Shown here in pieces: positions 8,192 through 18,200 of a stretch of 64,000 bases of DNA. The first letter of the stretch is position 1, and every line of letters starts with the position of its first letter. The notes under the pieces are model-generated. The model saw only the letters and a program-made list of their open reading frames with translations, searched no databases and had not been told where the DNA came from. The stretch is from Streptomyces noursei. Lineage in GTDB: Bacteria; Actinomycetota; Actinomycetes; Streptomycetales; Streptomycetaceae. Location of the stretch: assembly GCF_016917755.1 (NCBI RefSeq), contig NZ_CP070326.1, positions 1,178,001 to 1,242,000 on the forward strand, read 5' to 3'. The translations under genes and the position numbers were made by a program.

Positions 8192-11100
8192 ATGGCGATG
8201 ACCGTGGAAGAGATGAAAGCCTGGCTCAGCGGCCTTTCTCCTGACCAGGAGCTGAAACTTCCCGACGGCCTCCCGGATGATCTGGGCAACCTCAAGAATT
8301 CCGTGAACATCGATTACGCCTTGAGTGATTGGTTCGCCGTAGGATCGGAGTTCACCGAGCTCGATCCTGATCCGGATCAGCTGACGCTGAGGGGGACGGT
8401 CGATCCGGACTCCCCTACCGCGGTGTTCCGCTTCTTCGCCGCGGACGGCACCGACGCCATAGCCGGAGTGCGCATCGGCCTGTCCCTGAACGGGCACCCA
8501 GTGCTGGGGTTCTTGAGCGGCCTCGGGCTCAGGGACCTCGGCCTGGCATACGAGATCCGCTCCCTGGACACTGCAGCGGCACGGTCGTTGGTCGCCGAGG
8601 CCCGGCTCGATGTCACGGACGGGCAGCAGCTCCTCATCACCTGCGAACTCGACTTCGACGCGACGAGCTCCCGTTACGCGTTCACCGTGGAGCCCGCGCA
8701 CGGTACCCAGTGGCAGGTCATCGGCGCCCTGTTCCGGCTCTTCGGAGCCGATCCACCGGCCCTTCTCAGGGACGTCGCCGTCGAACGGCTGTCACTGGGC
8801 TACGACATCCGCAACCAGCAGTTCGAGGTGGCGGCCGAGGTCCGCTTTCCGCTGGGGGATGTCACGGCCGACCTCACCGTGCGGGTTGATCTGCGGCAGA
8901 GTTCCGGCTCCGGCTACGACGCGACCTACAGCGCTACCCTGCTTCTGGAGATTCCCCGGCAACAGGGCGACCCGCGCGTCCTGGAATTCACCGTCGACTA
9001 CGACAGCGATCCCACCGGCCGTACCCTCACCGCCCGCTGGACCGGCGCCCCCGGCATCACGTCCCGCGAACTCGCCGGAGCCGTCGGGTTGTCGATCCCG
9101 CCCGGCGTGCCCCCTGGTCTGCTCCCCACGCTCACCTCCATCGGCCTGCGCTACGACACCACCGCCCGGCGGCTGCTGCTGTCCGCCACCACCGAGGCCG
9201 GCGGTGGCATCGTCGTCGCGTCCGTGCCCGGCATCCCGCGTGCCCTCGTGCTGCTCGTCGCCGCGAACATCTCCGGCCTCAAGCCCACCAAGCTGTCCCA
9301 ACTCCCGCTCGTCGGCGACCAGATCCCGCCGAGCGCGGACGTCGGCATCACCGGCATCCAATTCCTGGCCACCAGCGGCGCGTTGTCCACCTCCCAGGTC
9401 CAGCAGGTCAACACCGACCTCGACGCCACCGGTTGGACCGGCGGCAAGCTGCCCGACTCCGGGGCCGGACTGCCCAAAGGTGTGGTGCTCACCCTCCCGT
9501 ACGAGATCGCGGGCGAGGCGCAGGACCCCCTCGCGGTCTCCTTCGGCGGAAGCGGGCAGCAGCAGCTCGTCGTGCGGGACGGCAGCGGCGGCCCGGAGTC
9601 CGCCGCCTGGGTCGACATCGGGCGCTCCTTCGGGCCCCTGCACCTGCGTCGCATCGGCGCCGGTTTCGACTCCGGCAAGGTGCTGGTGATGTTCGACGCG
9701 AGCATGGGTGCCTCCGGGTTCACCCTGGGGGTCCTCGGTCTCGGCATCGCCCTCGATCTCGACACCATGAGCGCCGAACCCCGCTTCCAGGGGCTCTCCG
9801 TGGACCTGCGCCGCAACCCGCTGCACATCGCCGGTGCCCTCGTCAACCGCCAGCCCCCGCCCGACGGTTACCCGATCCTGGTCGAGGGCCTGCTCGTCGT
9901 CGAGATGCCCAGGTTCGGAGCGCTCGTGCTCGGCGCGTACCAGCGCCGCGGCGACGGCATGACCTCGTTCTTCGCCTTCGGCAGGCTCTCCGGGACGTTC
10001 GGCGGGCCGCCGCCGTTCCGCGTGACCGGCTTTGCCCTCGGCTTCGGCTACCACAGCAGCGTCCGCGTACCGGAGCAGACGGAGATCGCCCAGTTCCCGC
10101 TGGTGTCCGGCCTGGACGGCGGGCTCCCCGATGACCCGCTCACCACGCTCCCCCTGCTCACCGGTGGAGCCAACCCCTGGGTCGGCCCCGCCGAAGGGCA
10201 GATCTGGCTGGCCGGCGGCATCGACTTCACCTCCTTCGAGTTCGTGCAGGCGCGCGTCCTGCTGCTCCTGGAGGCCGGCCGTGATCTCACCCTCGCGCTG
10301 ATCGGACGAGCCAGCGCGAGCTTCCCGAAGAAGGGCGCGAAGAAGTACGCGCGGATCGGCGTCGACCTGCGGATCGTCTACCAGTCCGCCCGCGGCGAAC
10401 TCGCGGCCACCGCCCAGCTCGTGGACTCCTACGTCATCGACCCGTCCTGCGCGCTCACCGGCGGTTTCGCCTTCTACTCCTGGTTCGGGCAGAGCCCGCA
10501 CGCCGGGAACTTCGTCCTCACCGTCGGCGGCTACCACCCCGACTACGACAGGACCAGACCCGACTACTTCCCGGTCGTTCCCCGCCTCGGCTTCACCTGG
10601 TCCGTCGGCTCCGCCGTCACCGTCAGCGGCGGCGCCTACTTCGCGCTCACCCCCAACGCCGTGATGGCCGGCGGTTCGCTGGACGTGCGTTTCAAGGCCG
10701 GCAACGTCGAGGCATGGCTGACCGCGCAGGCCAACCTGCTCATCCAGTGGGCGCCCCTGCACTTCCGTGCCGGGATCTCCGTCCGCGTCGGCGCCCGCGT
10801 CAAGCTGCTGTTCACCATCAGCGGCGAGATCGGCGCCTCCCTCGACCTGTGGGGGCCGCCGACGGGCGGCACGGTCACCGCGAAGTTCGCCTTCATCAAG
10901 ATCACCGTCAAGTTCGGCGCCCGGCTGTCCGGTCCGGCCACACCCACCTGGGACGAGTTCCGTGCCCAACTCCTTCCGCCGCAGGCCCCGCTCACCGCGC
11001 ACCCGCTCACCGGACTGCTCACCGACCCCGACGCCGACCCCGCGCTCCGGGCCGCCCGGATCAAGGCAGGTGAGGAGCCGTGGCTGGCCGACCCGGCGGG

Positions 11101-12868
11101 CTTCTCCTTCTCGGTCTCGTCCGTCGTGCCCACGTCCCGGACCCGGTTCAACGACCGGGACCCGGCGGGCAACCGCACCGTCGACATCCGGCCCATCAAC
11201 GAGAAGGGCATCGACGGACTGCTCCACGTCACCGTCGAGTACAGCGACACCCGACGCCGGCAGGTCGCCTCCTGGCGCTCCCTGCCCAACGACGACATGT
11301 GGCGGATCGAGCCCGAGCACGGGAACGTTCCGTTCGCGCTGTGGGGTGACCCCGACGTCCCCCAGCACAAGGTCCTGGACCAGGAGCCGTTGCTCGACCA
11401 CCTCACCGGGCTGCGCGTCACCGTTCCCCCGCCCCGGGTCAACGGCCAGGATCTCGGCCCGATCGCCGAACGCGACCTGGCCTGGGAGAAACTCCACCGC
11501 GACGCGGCGCTGCCACTCGATCCGCACGCCGACCCCACCGGCTCACCCGTCGAACTCGCCGAACCGCTCGGCGCGGGCGTGACCGTACTCGCCGGGCAGA
11601 TCGCCGGCCTCGCGGCGGGCTCGGCCCGCACCCGCATGCACGGCGTCCTCGACGGGCTCCGCCCCGACACCCCGCTTCCCAACGGCACGGTCGGCGACTA
11701 CGCCGAGCAGGCCCGTACCGCCGGACTCGACGCGGACCCGCTGCTGCTCACGGATGATCCCGTGCCGCCGGCTCCCGGCCGCGTCGTGCTCGTCCTCGAC
11801 GACACCACCGGGGCCGTCCTGTCCGTCGACCCGGACACAGCGACCGTCGTAGGACGGGTGCCGGTCCGGCAGCAGGGCCCGTACCTGGCCGTGACCTCGA
11901 CGTCCGGAGCGACGCTGTACGCGGCCGGATCCGATCCCCGGCAGCTCGCGGTCATCGACCTCGTCACCCAGCAGGTACGCGCGCCGCGCACCGGTATCGA
12001 GCTGACCGGAAGGCCGACGGTGCTCGCGGTCAAGCGGGACGACACGCGGGCGGTGATGGCCCGTCCGGCCCGTATCGCGGCCTCGTCCGTCGAGCTGGCC
12101 GGGGGTGCCGAGCCCGTGCGCACGGACGTGGCTCAGCAGGATGTCCAGGCGTTCGGGGGCATCGCGATCGACGTCGAGGCGGGGCGCCTGTACGTCAACG
12201 CCAACGACGGCAGCAAGACCGTCACCTACGACACCTCGACGGGCGACAGACTCGGCGTGGTCTTCGGGCCCGCGACGCCCACGTTCGTCACTCCTGGGGA
12301 GCCGGGGCGGGTGTACGTCTACGGCGCGGCGGCCGGCAGCAACGGCCAGGTGCAGGTGATGCCGGTGCCGGCCCCCGGAACCTCCTACACGCCGCACAAC
12401 TTCCCGGCGCGCGGCACCGCCCTGGCCATGCTGACCAACTCGGCCCGGCGTGCCGTCGTGCTGCGGCAGGCCGGTGACACCGGACAGGTGGTCACGCTCT
12501 ACGAGCGCGGGGGCTCGCCGCCCGTCACGGTTGTCGAACACGATGTCGCCGTCGGCCCCGATCCCCGCGCCCTCTCCGTCGACCCCGCCGACCGTGCCTG
12601 GGTCCTGCACGCATCCGCCGTCTCCGTCGTCAGCGGCGGCACCCTCCTGGGTGAACTCCCGCTCGACGCCGGCCCGTTGTCGATCACTTTCGCTCCGGAC
12701 GCGGCCCGCGCGTTCGTCGTGCGCGACGACGCGACCGTCACCGTCGTCGAGATCCACGACAACGCGCCGGTCGTGGCCGAGCACTGGCAGCTGCCGCCCG
12801 GCACCGTCGCCTCCGCCGCCCTCTACACCGTGTTCGCCACCTCCGCCTCGGAAGGGGACGCCCGATGA
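8192..12868 (+). CDS. Giant DUF6603-like protein with C-terminal beta-propeller-like region
   Basis: 1558 aa; the ATG at 8192 has AAAGGTGAG just upstream. There is no signal peptide or membrane segment. Residues about 1-930 are beta-rich. ASLDLWGPPTGGTVTAKFAF (about residue 890) and the preceding RVTGFALGFGYHSSVR, GGIDFTSFEFVQARVLL and LTVGGYHPDY resemble proteins annotated DUF6603. Residues about 1180-1540 form a different part, with repeating short strands such as GRVVLVLDDTTGAVLSVDPD, GGIAIDVEAGRLYVNANDGS and DPRALSVDPADRAWVLHASA, the pattern of a YVTN/NHL-type beta-propeller. It is first in a four-gene operon, and its stop overlaps the next start (ATGA). The function is unknown; structural protein of a large complex is my inference. 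Confidence 0.75.
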   Translation: MAMTVEEMKAWLSGLSPDQELKLPDGLPDDLGNLKNSVNIDYALSDWFAVGSEFTELDPDPDQLTLRGTVDPDSPTAVFRFFAADGTDAIAGVRIGLSLNGHPVLGFLSGLGLRDLGLAYEIRSLDTAAARSLVAEARLDVTDGQQLLITCELDFDATSSRYAFTVEPAHGTQWQVIGALFRLFGADPPALLRDVAVERLSLGYDIRNQQFEVAAEVRFPLGDVTADLTVRVDLRQSSGSGYDATYSATLLLEIPRQQGDPRVLEFTVDYDSDPTGRTLTARWTGAPGITSRELAGAVGLSIPPGVPPGLLPTLTSIGLRYDTTARRLLLSATTEAGGGIVVASVPGIPRALVLLVAANISGLKPTKLSQLPLVGDQIPPSADVGITGIQFLATSGALSTSQVQQVNTDLDATGWTGGKLPDSGAGLPKGVVLTLPYEIAGEAQDPLAVSFGGSGQQQLVVRDGSGGPESAAWVDIGRSFGPLHLRRIGAGFDSGKVLVMFDASMGASGFTLGVLGLGIALDLDTMSAEPRFQGLSVDLRRNPLHIAGALVNRQPPPDGYPILVEGLLVVEMPRFGALVLGAYQRRGDGMTSFFAFGRLSGTFGGPPPFRVTGFALGFGYHSSVRVPEQTEIAQFPLVSGLDGGLPDDPLTTLPLLTGGANPWVGPAEGQIWLAGGIDFTSFEFVQARVLLLLEAGRDLTLALIGRASASFPKKGAKKYARIGVDLRIVYQSARGELAATAQLVDSYVIDPSCALTGGFAFYSWFGQSPHAGNFVLTVGGYHPDYDRTRPDYFPVVPRLGFTWSVGSAVTVSGGAYFALTPNAVMAGGSLDVRFKAGNVEAWLTAQANLLIQWAPLHFRAGISVRVGARVKLLFTISGEIGASLDLWGPPTGGTVTAKFAFIKITVKFGARLSGPATPTWDEFRAQLLPPQAPLTAHPLTGLLTDPDADPALRAARIKAGEEPWLADPAGFSFSVSSVVPTSRTRFNDRDPAGNRTVDIRPINEKGIDGLLHVTVEYSDTRRRQVASWRSLPNDDMWRIEPEHGNVPFALWGDPDVPQHKVLDQEPLLDHLTGLRVTVPPPRVNGQDLGPIAERDLAWEKLHRDAALPLDPHADPTGSPVELAEPLGAGVTVLAGQIAGLAAGSARTRMHGVLDGLRPDTPLPNGTVGDYAEQARTAGLDADPLLLTDDPVPPAPGRVVLVLDDTTGAVLSVDPDTATVVGRVPVRQQGPYLAVTSTSGATLYAAGSDPRQLAVIDLVTQQVRAPRTGIELTGRPTVLAVKRDDTRAVMARPARIAASSVELAGGAEPVRTDVAQQDVQAFGGIAIDVEAGRLYVNANDGSKTVTYDTSTGDRLGVVFGPATPTFVTPGEPGRVYVYGAAAGSNGQVQVMPVPAPGTSYTPHNFPARGTALAMLTNSARRAVVLRQAGDTGQVVTLYERGGSPPVTVVEHDVAVGPDPRALSVDPADRAWVLHASAVSVVSGGTLLGELPLDAGPLSITFAPDAARAFVVRDDATVTVVEIHDNAPVVAEHWQLPPGTVASAALYTVFATSASEGDAR

Positions 12869-15210
12869 CGGACCAGCGCCGCGGCTTCTCGCCGACCACC
12901 GACCCCGGATTCGTCCTGCGCTTCCAGGACAACCGCGAACCGGCGATCAACGCCGGGCTCTACCGGCTCCGGGCCAGCCAAAGCCTGCCCGGTGTGCACA
13001 CCGGTGACTACCTGACGCCCGTCGAGGAGACCTTCGAGGTCCGCGCCCCGCAGTTCGCCCTCGCCGACGAGCACGTGCATGCCGTCAATCCGCCGCACGA
13101 GGCCCGATCCGACCACTCCACGACCCTCGCGCACCTCACCTTCGCCGACCCGCTCCTACCCTGGCTGCGCCGCCTGGACGAGTCCGGTGCCGCCCTCGCC
13201 GAAGCGCCCGAGGAACCCTGGCTCGCCCTCCTGCTGTTCGCGCAGGGCGAGCTGCCCGACGACCCCGAATCCATGGCCCTGACCCGGCCCATGACGGCGG
13301 AGGAACTCCTCACCGACGCGGACGGCGTACGCCACCCGCGCATCGCGCCCTCGCAGATCGAGGGCGACCCGACCGCGCTCTGCCGCACCGTCGAGATCCC
13401 CGGTGACGTCTTCACCACGCTCGTGCCGCGCACCGCGGAGCTGCGGCACCTGATCCACGTCCGTGACGTGTGCACGGACACCGGGCTGCGCGGAGAACCG
13501 CTCGCCGAGGGCGCGTACGCGGTCGTACTCGCCAACCGGCTGCCCGACCGCGAGCGCGAGGTGCGCTACGCCGCGCACCTCGTCGCTCTGGAGGGCTGCC
13601 GGTCCATCCTCGCCGACGCCGACGCCGGGCGGCTGGACGCCGAGGTGCGCATCCGCCTCGCCGCGCTGCACAGTTGGTCCTTCACCAGCAGGCCGGCGTC
13701 CGGCGGCGGGTTCCCGGGCCGGGTGCGACACTTCCTCTTCGACGAGCGCGGCGAGGAACGCGACCTGCTGTTGCGCGTCCCCGTGCCGTCGGCCGAGCCG
13801 CCCGCCGGGGCCGACCCTGCCGCGTACGCCGCGGCCCGCACGCGGCTGGTCTCGGGACGGGTGCCGCTGGCGTACGGCCTGGAGACCGGTGAGCGCAGCT
13901 ACGCCTGGTACCGGGGCCCGCTCACGGCCGAGCCCGCGCAGCCGTTGCCGGCCCCGCCCGCGTCCGGCTGGACGAGCGCCGCGCAGCTGATGGCGTACGA
14001 GAAGGCGTGGGGCCTGTTCGACGCGGGCTGGGGCGCGGCCTGGACCCTGGGGCGCGCGCTGGCCCTCGCGGACGCCGACTTCGCCGCGATGCTGACCGCG
14101 TGGCACGCCAGAGCCCGTGCCCGCGCCGCGGTGCTGGCACAGCGTTCGGCCGCGGTGGGACCGGACGCGGCGGGATCGGCCCAGGCGGCGGCCCGCGCCC
14201 TGACCCCCCGCCCCTTCGGCGCCCTGCTCGAAGAGCTCGCCGCCAACGGCACCGCCGCCCGTCTCCTGCGCGCGGGCACCCACCCCGCCACGCACCGGCG
14301 CGCGGCACCGCCCGAGCCCTTCCACCGCACCCCCACCGCCGGGCGGCGCGGGGCCGGGCGGGCCGCGCGCACCGCCGAACTGCTCGCCGATCCCCCGGCG
14401 CAGCTCCGCGCCGCCCTCACCGCTCAACTCGCCGACTCCGCCGCCCCGATCAGCGAGTGGCTGCATCGGCTGCGCCTGCTGCACAACGTCCCCTTCGCCG
14501 GCCTCGTCCCCGACGAGCGTGCGCTGCCCGGCGAATCGTTGCGCGTGTTCTACGTGGACCAGGGCTGGCTCACCGCACTCGTCTCCGGTGCCGCCGGCAT
14601 CGCCATCACCGGCGAGACCGACGCCGCCCTCGCCCGCATCGCCGCGCCCTGGGCACGCGGCGAGGACCAGGGGCCGACTCCCCGCGCGGGTGTGGTCATC
14701 CGGTCCGCGCTGGTGCAGGAGTGCCCGGGGCTGCTCGTCCGCCCGTACCGGGGCCGTGGCGACGGCCGTCGGCCCATCGCCGTACTGCGGCAGGACGTCC
14801 TCGGGCCCGACGTCCTTCTCGTCCTGTTCGAGCAGGTACCCGACGAGGTCGAGCTGGCCGAGCCGCCCGAGGGGCTCTCCTTCGGCATCGACCTCAGCCT
14901 GGACGCACGCCGGGTGATCGACCTGCGGTACGTCGACGCGCCGAACGTGGCCCGGCAGATCGACGGCGAGTCCTTCCCGAACCCCGTGGGCGCCGACGGA
15001 CTCGACGCCCACTTGCGCCCTGACCCCGCCGGACGGCGCGCCGTCCTCGATCTGCGCCCCGACGCGGCGGACGGGCTGCTGCGCAGACTCGGCGACCGGC
15101 TCACCGAACTCGGCCAGCAGGCCGCCGCCGACTTCGGCCCCGCCGGGCTCGCCGTGCAGCTCGTCAACGCGCCCCGCCGTCAGCTCATCACCCGCGGCTC
15201 GGCCCGATGA
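12865..15210 (+). CDS. 781-aa operon protein of unknown function
   Basis: Starts at the ATG of the ATGA overlap with the 1558-aa gene, which implies translational coupling. It is soluble, with no signal peptide. The N-terminal region reads GFVLRFQDNREPAINAGLYR and SQSLPGVHTGDYLTPVEETF. Residues about 195-260 contain LRHLIHVRDV and AYAVVLANRLPD, then HLVALEGCRSIL. A long Ala/Arg-rich helical stretch (about 370-530; AWHARARARAAVLAQRSAAV) separates the ends. The C-terminal third is beta/alpha, with LVDPEVELAEPPEG-like acidic loops. No catalytic motif was recognised. The sequence is collinear with the other three operon genes and has the same codon style, so I infer a subunit of the same assembly. 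Confidence 0.75.
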   Translation: MTDQRRGFSPTTDPGFVLRFQDNREPAINAGLYRLRASQSLPGVHTGDYLTPVEETFEVRAPQFALADEHVHAVNPPHEARSDHSTTLAHLTFADPLLPWLRRLDESGAALAEAPEEPWLALLLFAQGELPDDPESMALTRPMTAEELLTDADGVRHPRIAPSQIEGDPTALCRTVEIPGDVFTTLVPRTAELRHLIHVRDVCTDTGLRGEPLAEGAYAVVLANRLPDREREVRYAAHLVALEGCRSILADADAGRLDAEVRIRLAALHSWSFTSRPASGGGFPGRVRHFLFDERGEERDLLLRVPVPSAEPPAGADPAAYAAARTRLVSGRVPLAYGLETGERSYAWYRGPLTAEPAQPLPAPPASGWTSAAQLMAYEKAWGLFDAGWGAAWTLGRALALADADFAAMLTAWHARARARAAVLAQRSAAVGPDAAGSAQAAARALTPRPFGALLEELAANGTAARLLRAGTHPATHRRAAPPEPFHRTPTAGRRGAGRAARTAELLADPPAQLRAALTAQLADSAAPISEWLHRLRLLHNVPFAGLVPDERALPGESLRVFYVDQGWLTALVSGAAGIAITGETDAALARIAAPWARGEDQGPTPRAGVVIRSALVQECPGLLVRPYRGRGDGRRPIAVLRQDVLGPDVLLVLFEQVPDEVELAEPPEGLSFGIDLSLDARRVIDLRYVDAPNVARQIDGESFPNPVGADGLDAHLRPDPAGRRAVLDLRPDAADGLLRRLGDRLTELGQQAAADFGPAGLAVQLVNAPRRQLITRGSAR

Positions 15211-18200
15211 CCGCGAACACCCCGAAGGAAGGACAGGACAGCGCCGTGACGCTCCCTCCTGCGGCACCGGGCCCACAGCCCCTCGTCGTCCCCTTGCAGA
15301 TCGAGGCGCTCACCGTCAACGAGCGCGTGCGCTCCGCCGAGGTCTTCCAGCGCTGGCAGGCCAACTACGCCCTCACCCGGCTCGATCTGTCCCCGGAACC
15401 GCCCGCGTTCTCCAACACCGACACGGCCTTCAACGCCGATCCCGATCGCGAGGGGGTCTACCTGCACTGGCAGTTGCCCCAGGCCCTCACCCACGGCGTG
15501 GACGAGCAGGGCGACGGCGTCCCGGTCTTCCCGCTCGTGCCCAACCGCTGGCTCGTCGTCCGCCAGGCCGTCGCCACCCTCTCCGGGGCGCGCACCGACA
15601 CCGGCTGGATCGTCGAGAGCGACTACCTGGACCCCGCTCAGGGCTCCAGCACCTACCTGGACCGCGAGGGCCGCCTCACCCGTATCGGCCGCCGCGTCGA
15701 CCTCGCCGACGGCGCGTGGCGCGAACCCGGCACGCCGGGCGGCCTGTTCCTGACCGCCGTCGGCCCGGGCCTGCCGACCTTCGCCGCCTACCAGCCGTAC
15801 AACACCGATGTGTTCTCCGTCCACGACCGTACGGACGACCTCGATCCGGACACCGCCTACCAGCTCAGCTACCTGGTCGCCGGTTGGTACAGCGACCCGG
15901 CCGCGGATCCGCTCGCCGGAGACCTCGCCGCGCGCATGGCCGCCCTCGAATGGACCGCCACGGGCCCGGTGCCCGACGCGGCCCGGACCGTCTGCCACGG
16001 CACCGCCCTCGACGTGCAGTGGCAGCGCCGGGGCAGTGGCATGCCCGCCTCCGACCGGCCCGACTACGTCACCGTCGCCGTGGGCAACAACACCGAGCAC
16101 GCCACCAAGGCCCTCAAGGAGTACGCCGCCCGCCGGGCCGGCTCCCCACCCGAGCTGGCCGCGCTGCTGTCGGCCGTGCACTCGGGCGTGCTCGACCTGC
16201 TCGAAGAGCCCGACGGCCAGTTCCAGGCCGAACGCGCCGTGCACGCCTCGTGGTTCACGCCCGAGCCCGGCGGATACGGCTGGGTTCTGGAGGACGCCGA
16301 GCAGCCCGCCGCCCCGGAGGGCAGGCGCCGTCGGCCCCGGGCGGTACGCGCCGCGTACGCCCAGGTCCTCGCCAAACTCAATGAGGACCAGGCCGCGCAC
16401 GACGCCGCCGTACAGGACCTCGTCGCCGCCCAGCGTCGGCTGTACGACCTGTGGTGGGCGGCCAACTTGCCGAAGTTGCCGGACGCGCCGGGGGAGCCGG
16501 CCGGGAAGTACCGCGAGGACCTCGACGATCGCCTCCAGGACGCGACCAAGGCGGCCAAGGAACAGCGCGACGTGGTGGCGAGGCTGCGTGGCGCGGTTCC
16601 CTGGGGCGACACCCCCGACCAACTCACCACTGACATCGGCCGGTACCAGCGCAACCATGGACTCCCGGAGGACGAGGTCGTCCTCAAGCGTGCGGTCCTG
16701 CCCGGCTTCCACCGGCCCAACGATCCCGTCGTCGTCATCCGGGGAACGAAGGACCGGCCCGTCCCGCCGGAACGAGAGGGCTCGGCCGCCGCTGACCCGT
16801 ACGCCGTGAGCGAGGGCGCGTACGAGGATTCCGAGCAGGACGAGGACCCGCCGTTGGACTGCCGCTGGCCGGACGCGCTCGTCTCCGGTGTGCGGGTGGC
16901 GGGGGACCAGGTCTCCGCGACTGACGCGCAGACCCCCAAGCCGCCGAACCTCCCGTCCCCCGACGGCCTGTCCGGTGTGCTGTCGGCCCTGCTGCGCGAG
17001 CTGTTGCACCTCGCCTCCTCCAACGCCCGCACGCTCGCGACGTCCACCGGCTTCACCGGCGACGTGGCGGCACTCGCCGAGGCCATGCGCACGCCGCACG
17101 TGAACGCCGTCGGCACCCCGGGGGAATACACCGCGCAGTGGCGGCAGCCCTGGCAGCCCCTGTTCTTCGAGTGGAAAGTCGACTACTTCCCCATCGAGTG
17201 GCGGGGCGAGCCGGACGGCAGTCACGCCGACCGCGACAACTGGAGCTTCGACGGCACCGATTACCACTGGCTCGGTACCGGCGCCCACGCGGTCCCCCGC
17301 ATCCTCAGCGGCCGCCAGTTCCTCGCCCCGACCGCCAGCGAGACCACGGCGGCGGCGCTGCGCCAGTACGCCCGTACCCACCCGGGACCGGCGGCCGCCG
17401 CGCTGCGGGCCCTCGCCCGGCAGGTCGAGGACGACGCCGACTGGTTCTCCCAACCCCTCGCCGGCTTCACCGAACAGCTCGCCGCCCGTGCCTCCACCCC
17501 GGCCGCCCTCAATCCCCATTCCAAGCTGTCGCCCGACCTGCGCACCGCGCTCACCGAGGCGATGGGCCGCACCCTGCCGCCCAACCCCGGTGCCCTCCCC
17601 CGCCCGTTCATCGGTTGGAACGAAAGCCTCTACCAGTCGCTGCGGGCCGGGCAGTTCGCCTTCGCGCGGCTGGCCGTCATCGACCGCTTTGGGCACGCCC
17701 TGCCCGCGATCTTCCCGGATCCGCTCGCCCTGCGGTTCCCACCCGGCAACGAGCCCGGGGACGTCATCGGCGTCGGCGTGCCCGCGCGTCGTTTCGCGCC
17801 GGAGCTGCCCCAGGAGCTGACTCCCTCCTGGAAGGACCCCCAGGATCCGCAAGACGGCCACTGGACCATCAACCCGTCCACCTGGTACCGCTTCGCCCAG
17901 CTCACGCCGCGCCTGACCCAGCCGGCCCGGGCCGGCTTCACCCTCCTGGACGCCCTCGACGACCTCAACCCGCTCGCCACCGCGAGTGCCCCGGACACGA
18001 CCCCGGTGTCCGCATGGCTCGTCCCGGGCCACCTCGACCAGGCCCTGTACACCTACGGACCGGACGGCACCCCGCTCGGCGAGCTGCGCACCACCCTTCC
18101 GCCCGGCGGAAACCCGCACGTGACCTGGCACGCACTGCCGTACTCCCGGCACCACGAGATCGACGACCTGAGCGAGGAATTTCCCCATCTGCACCGCTTC

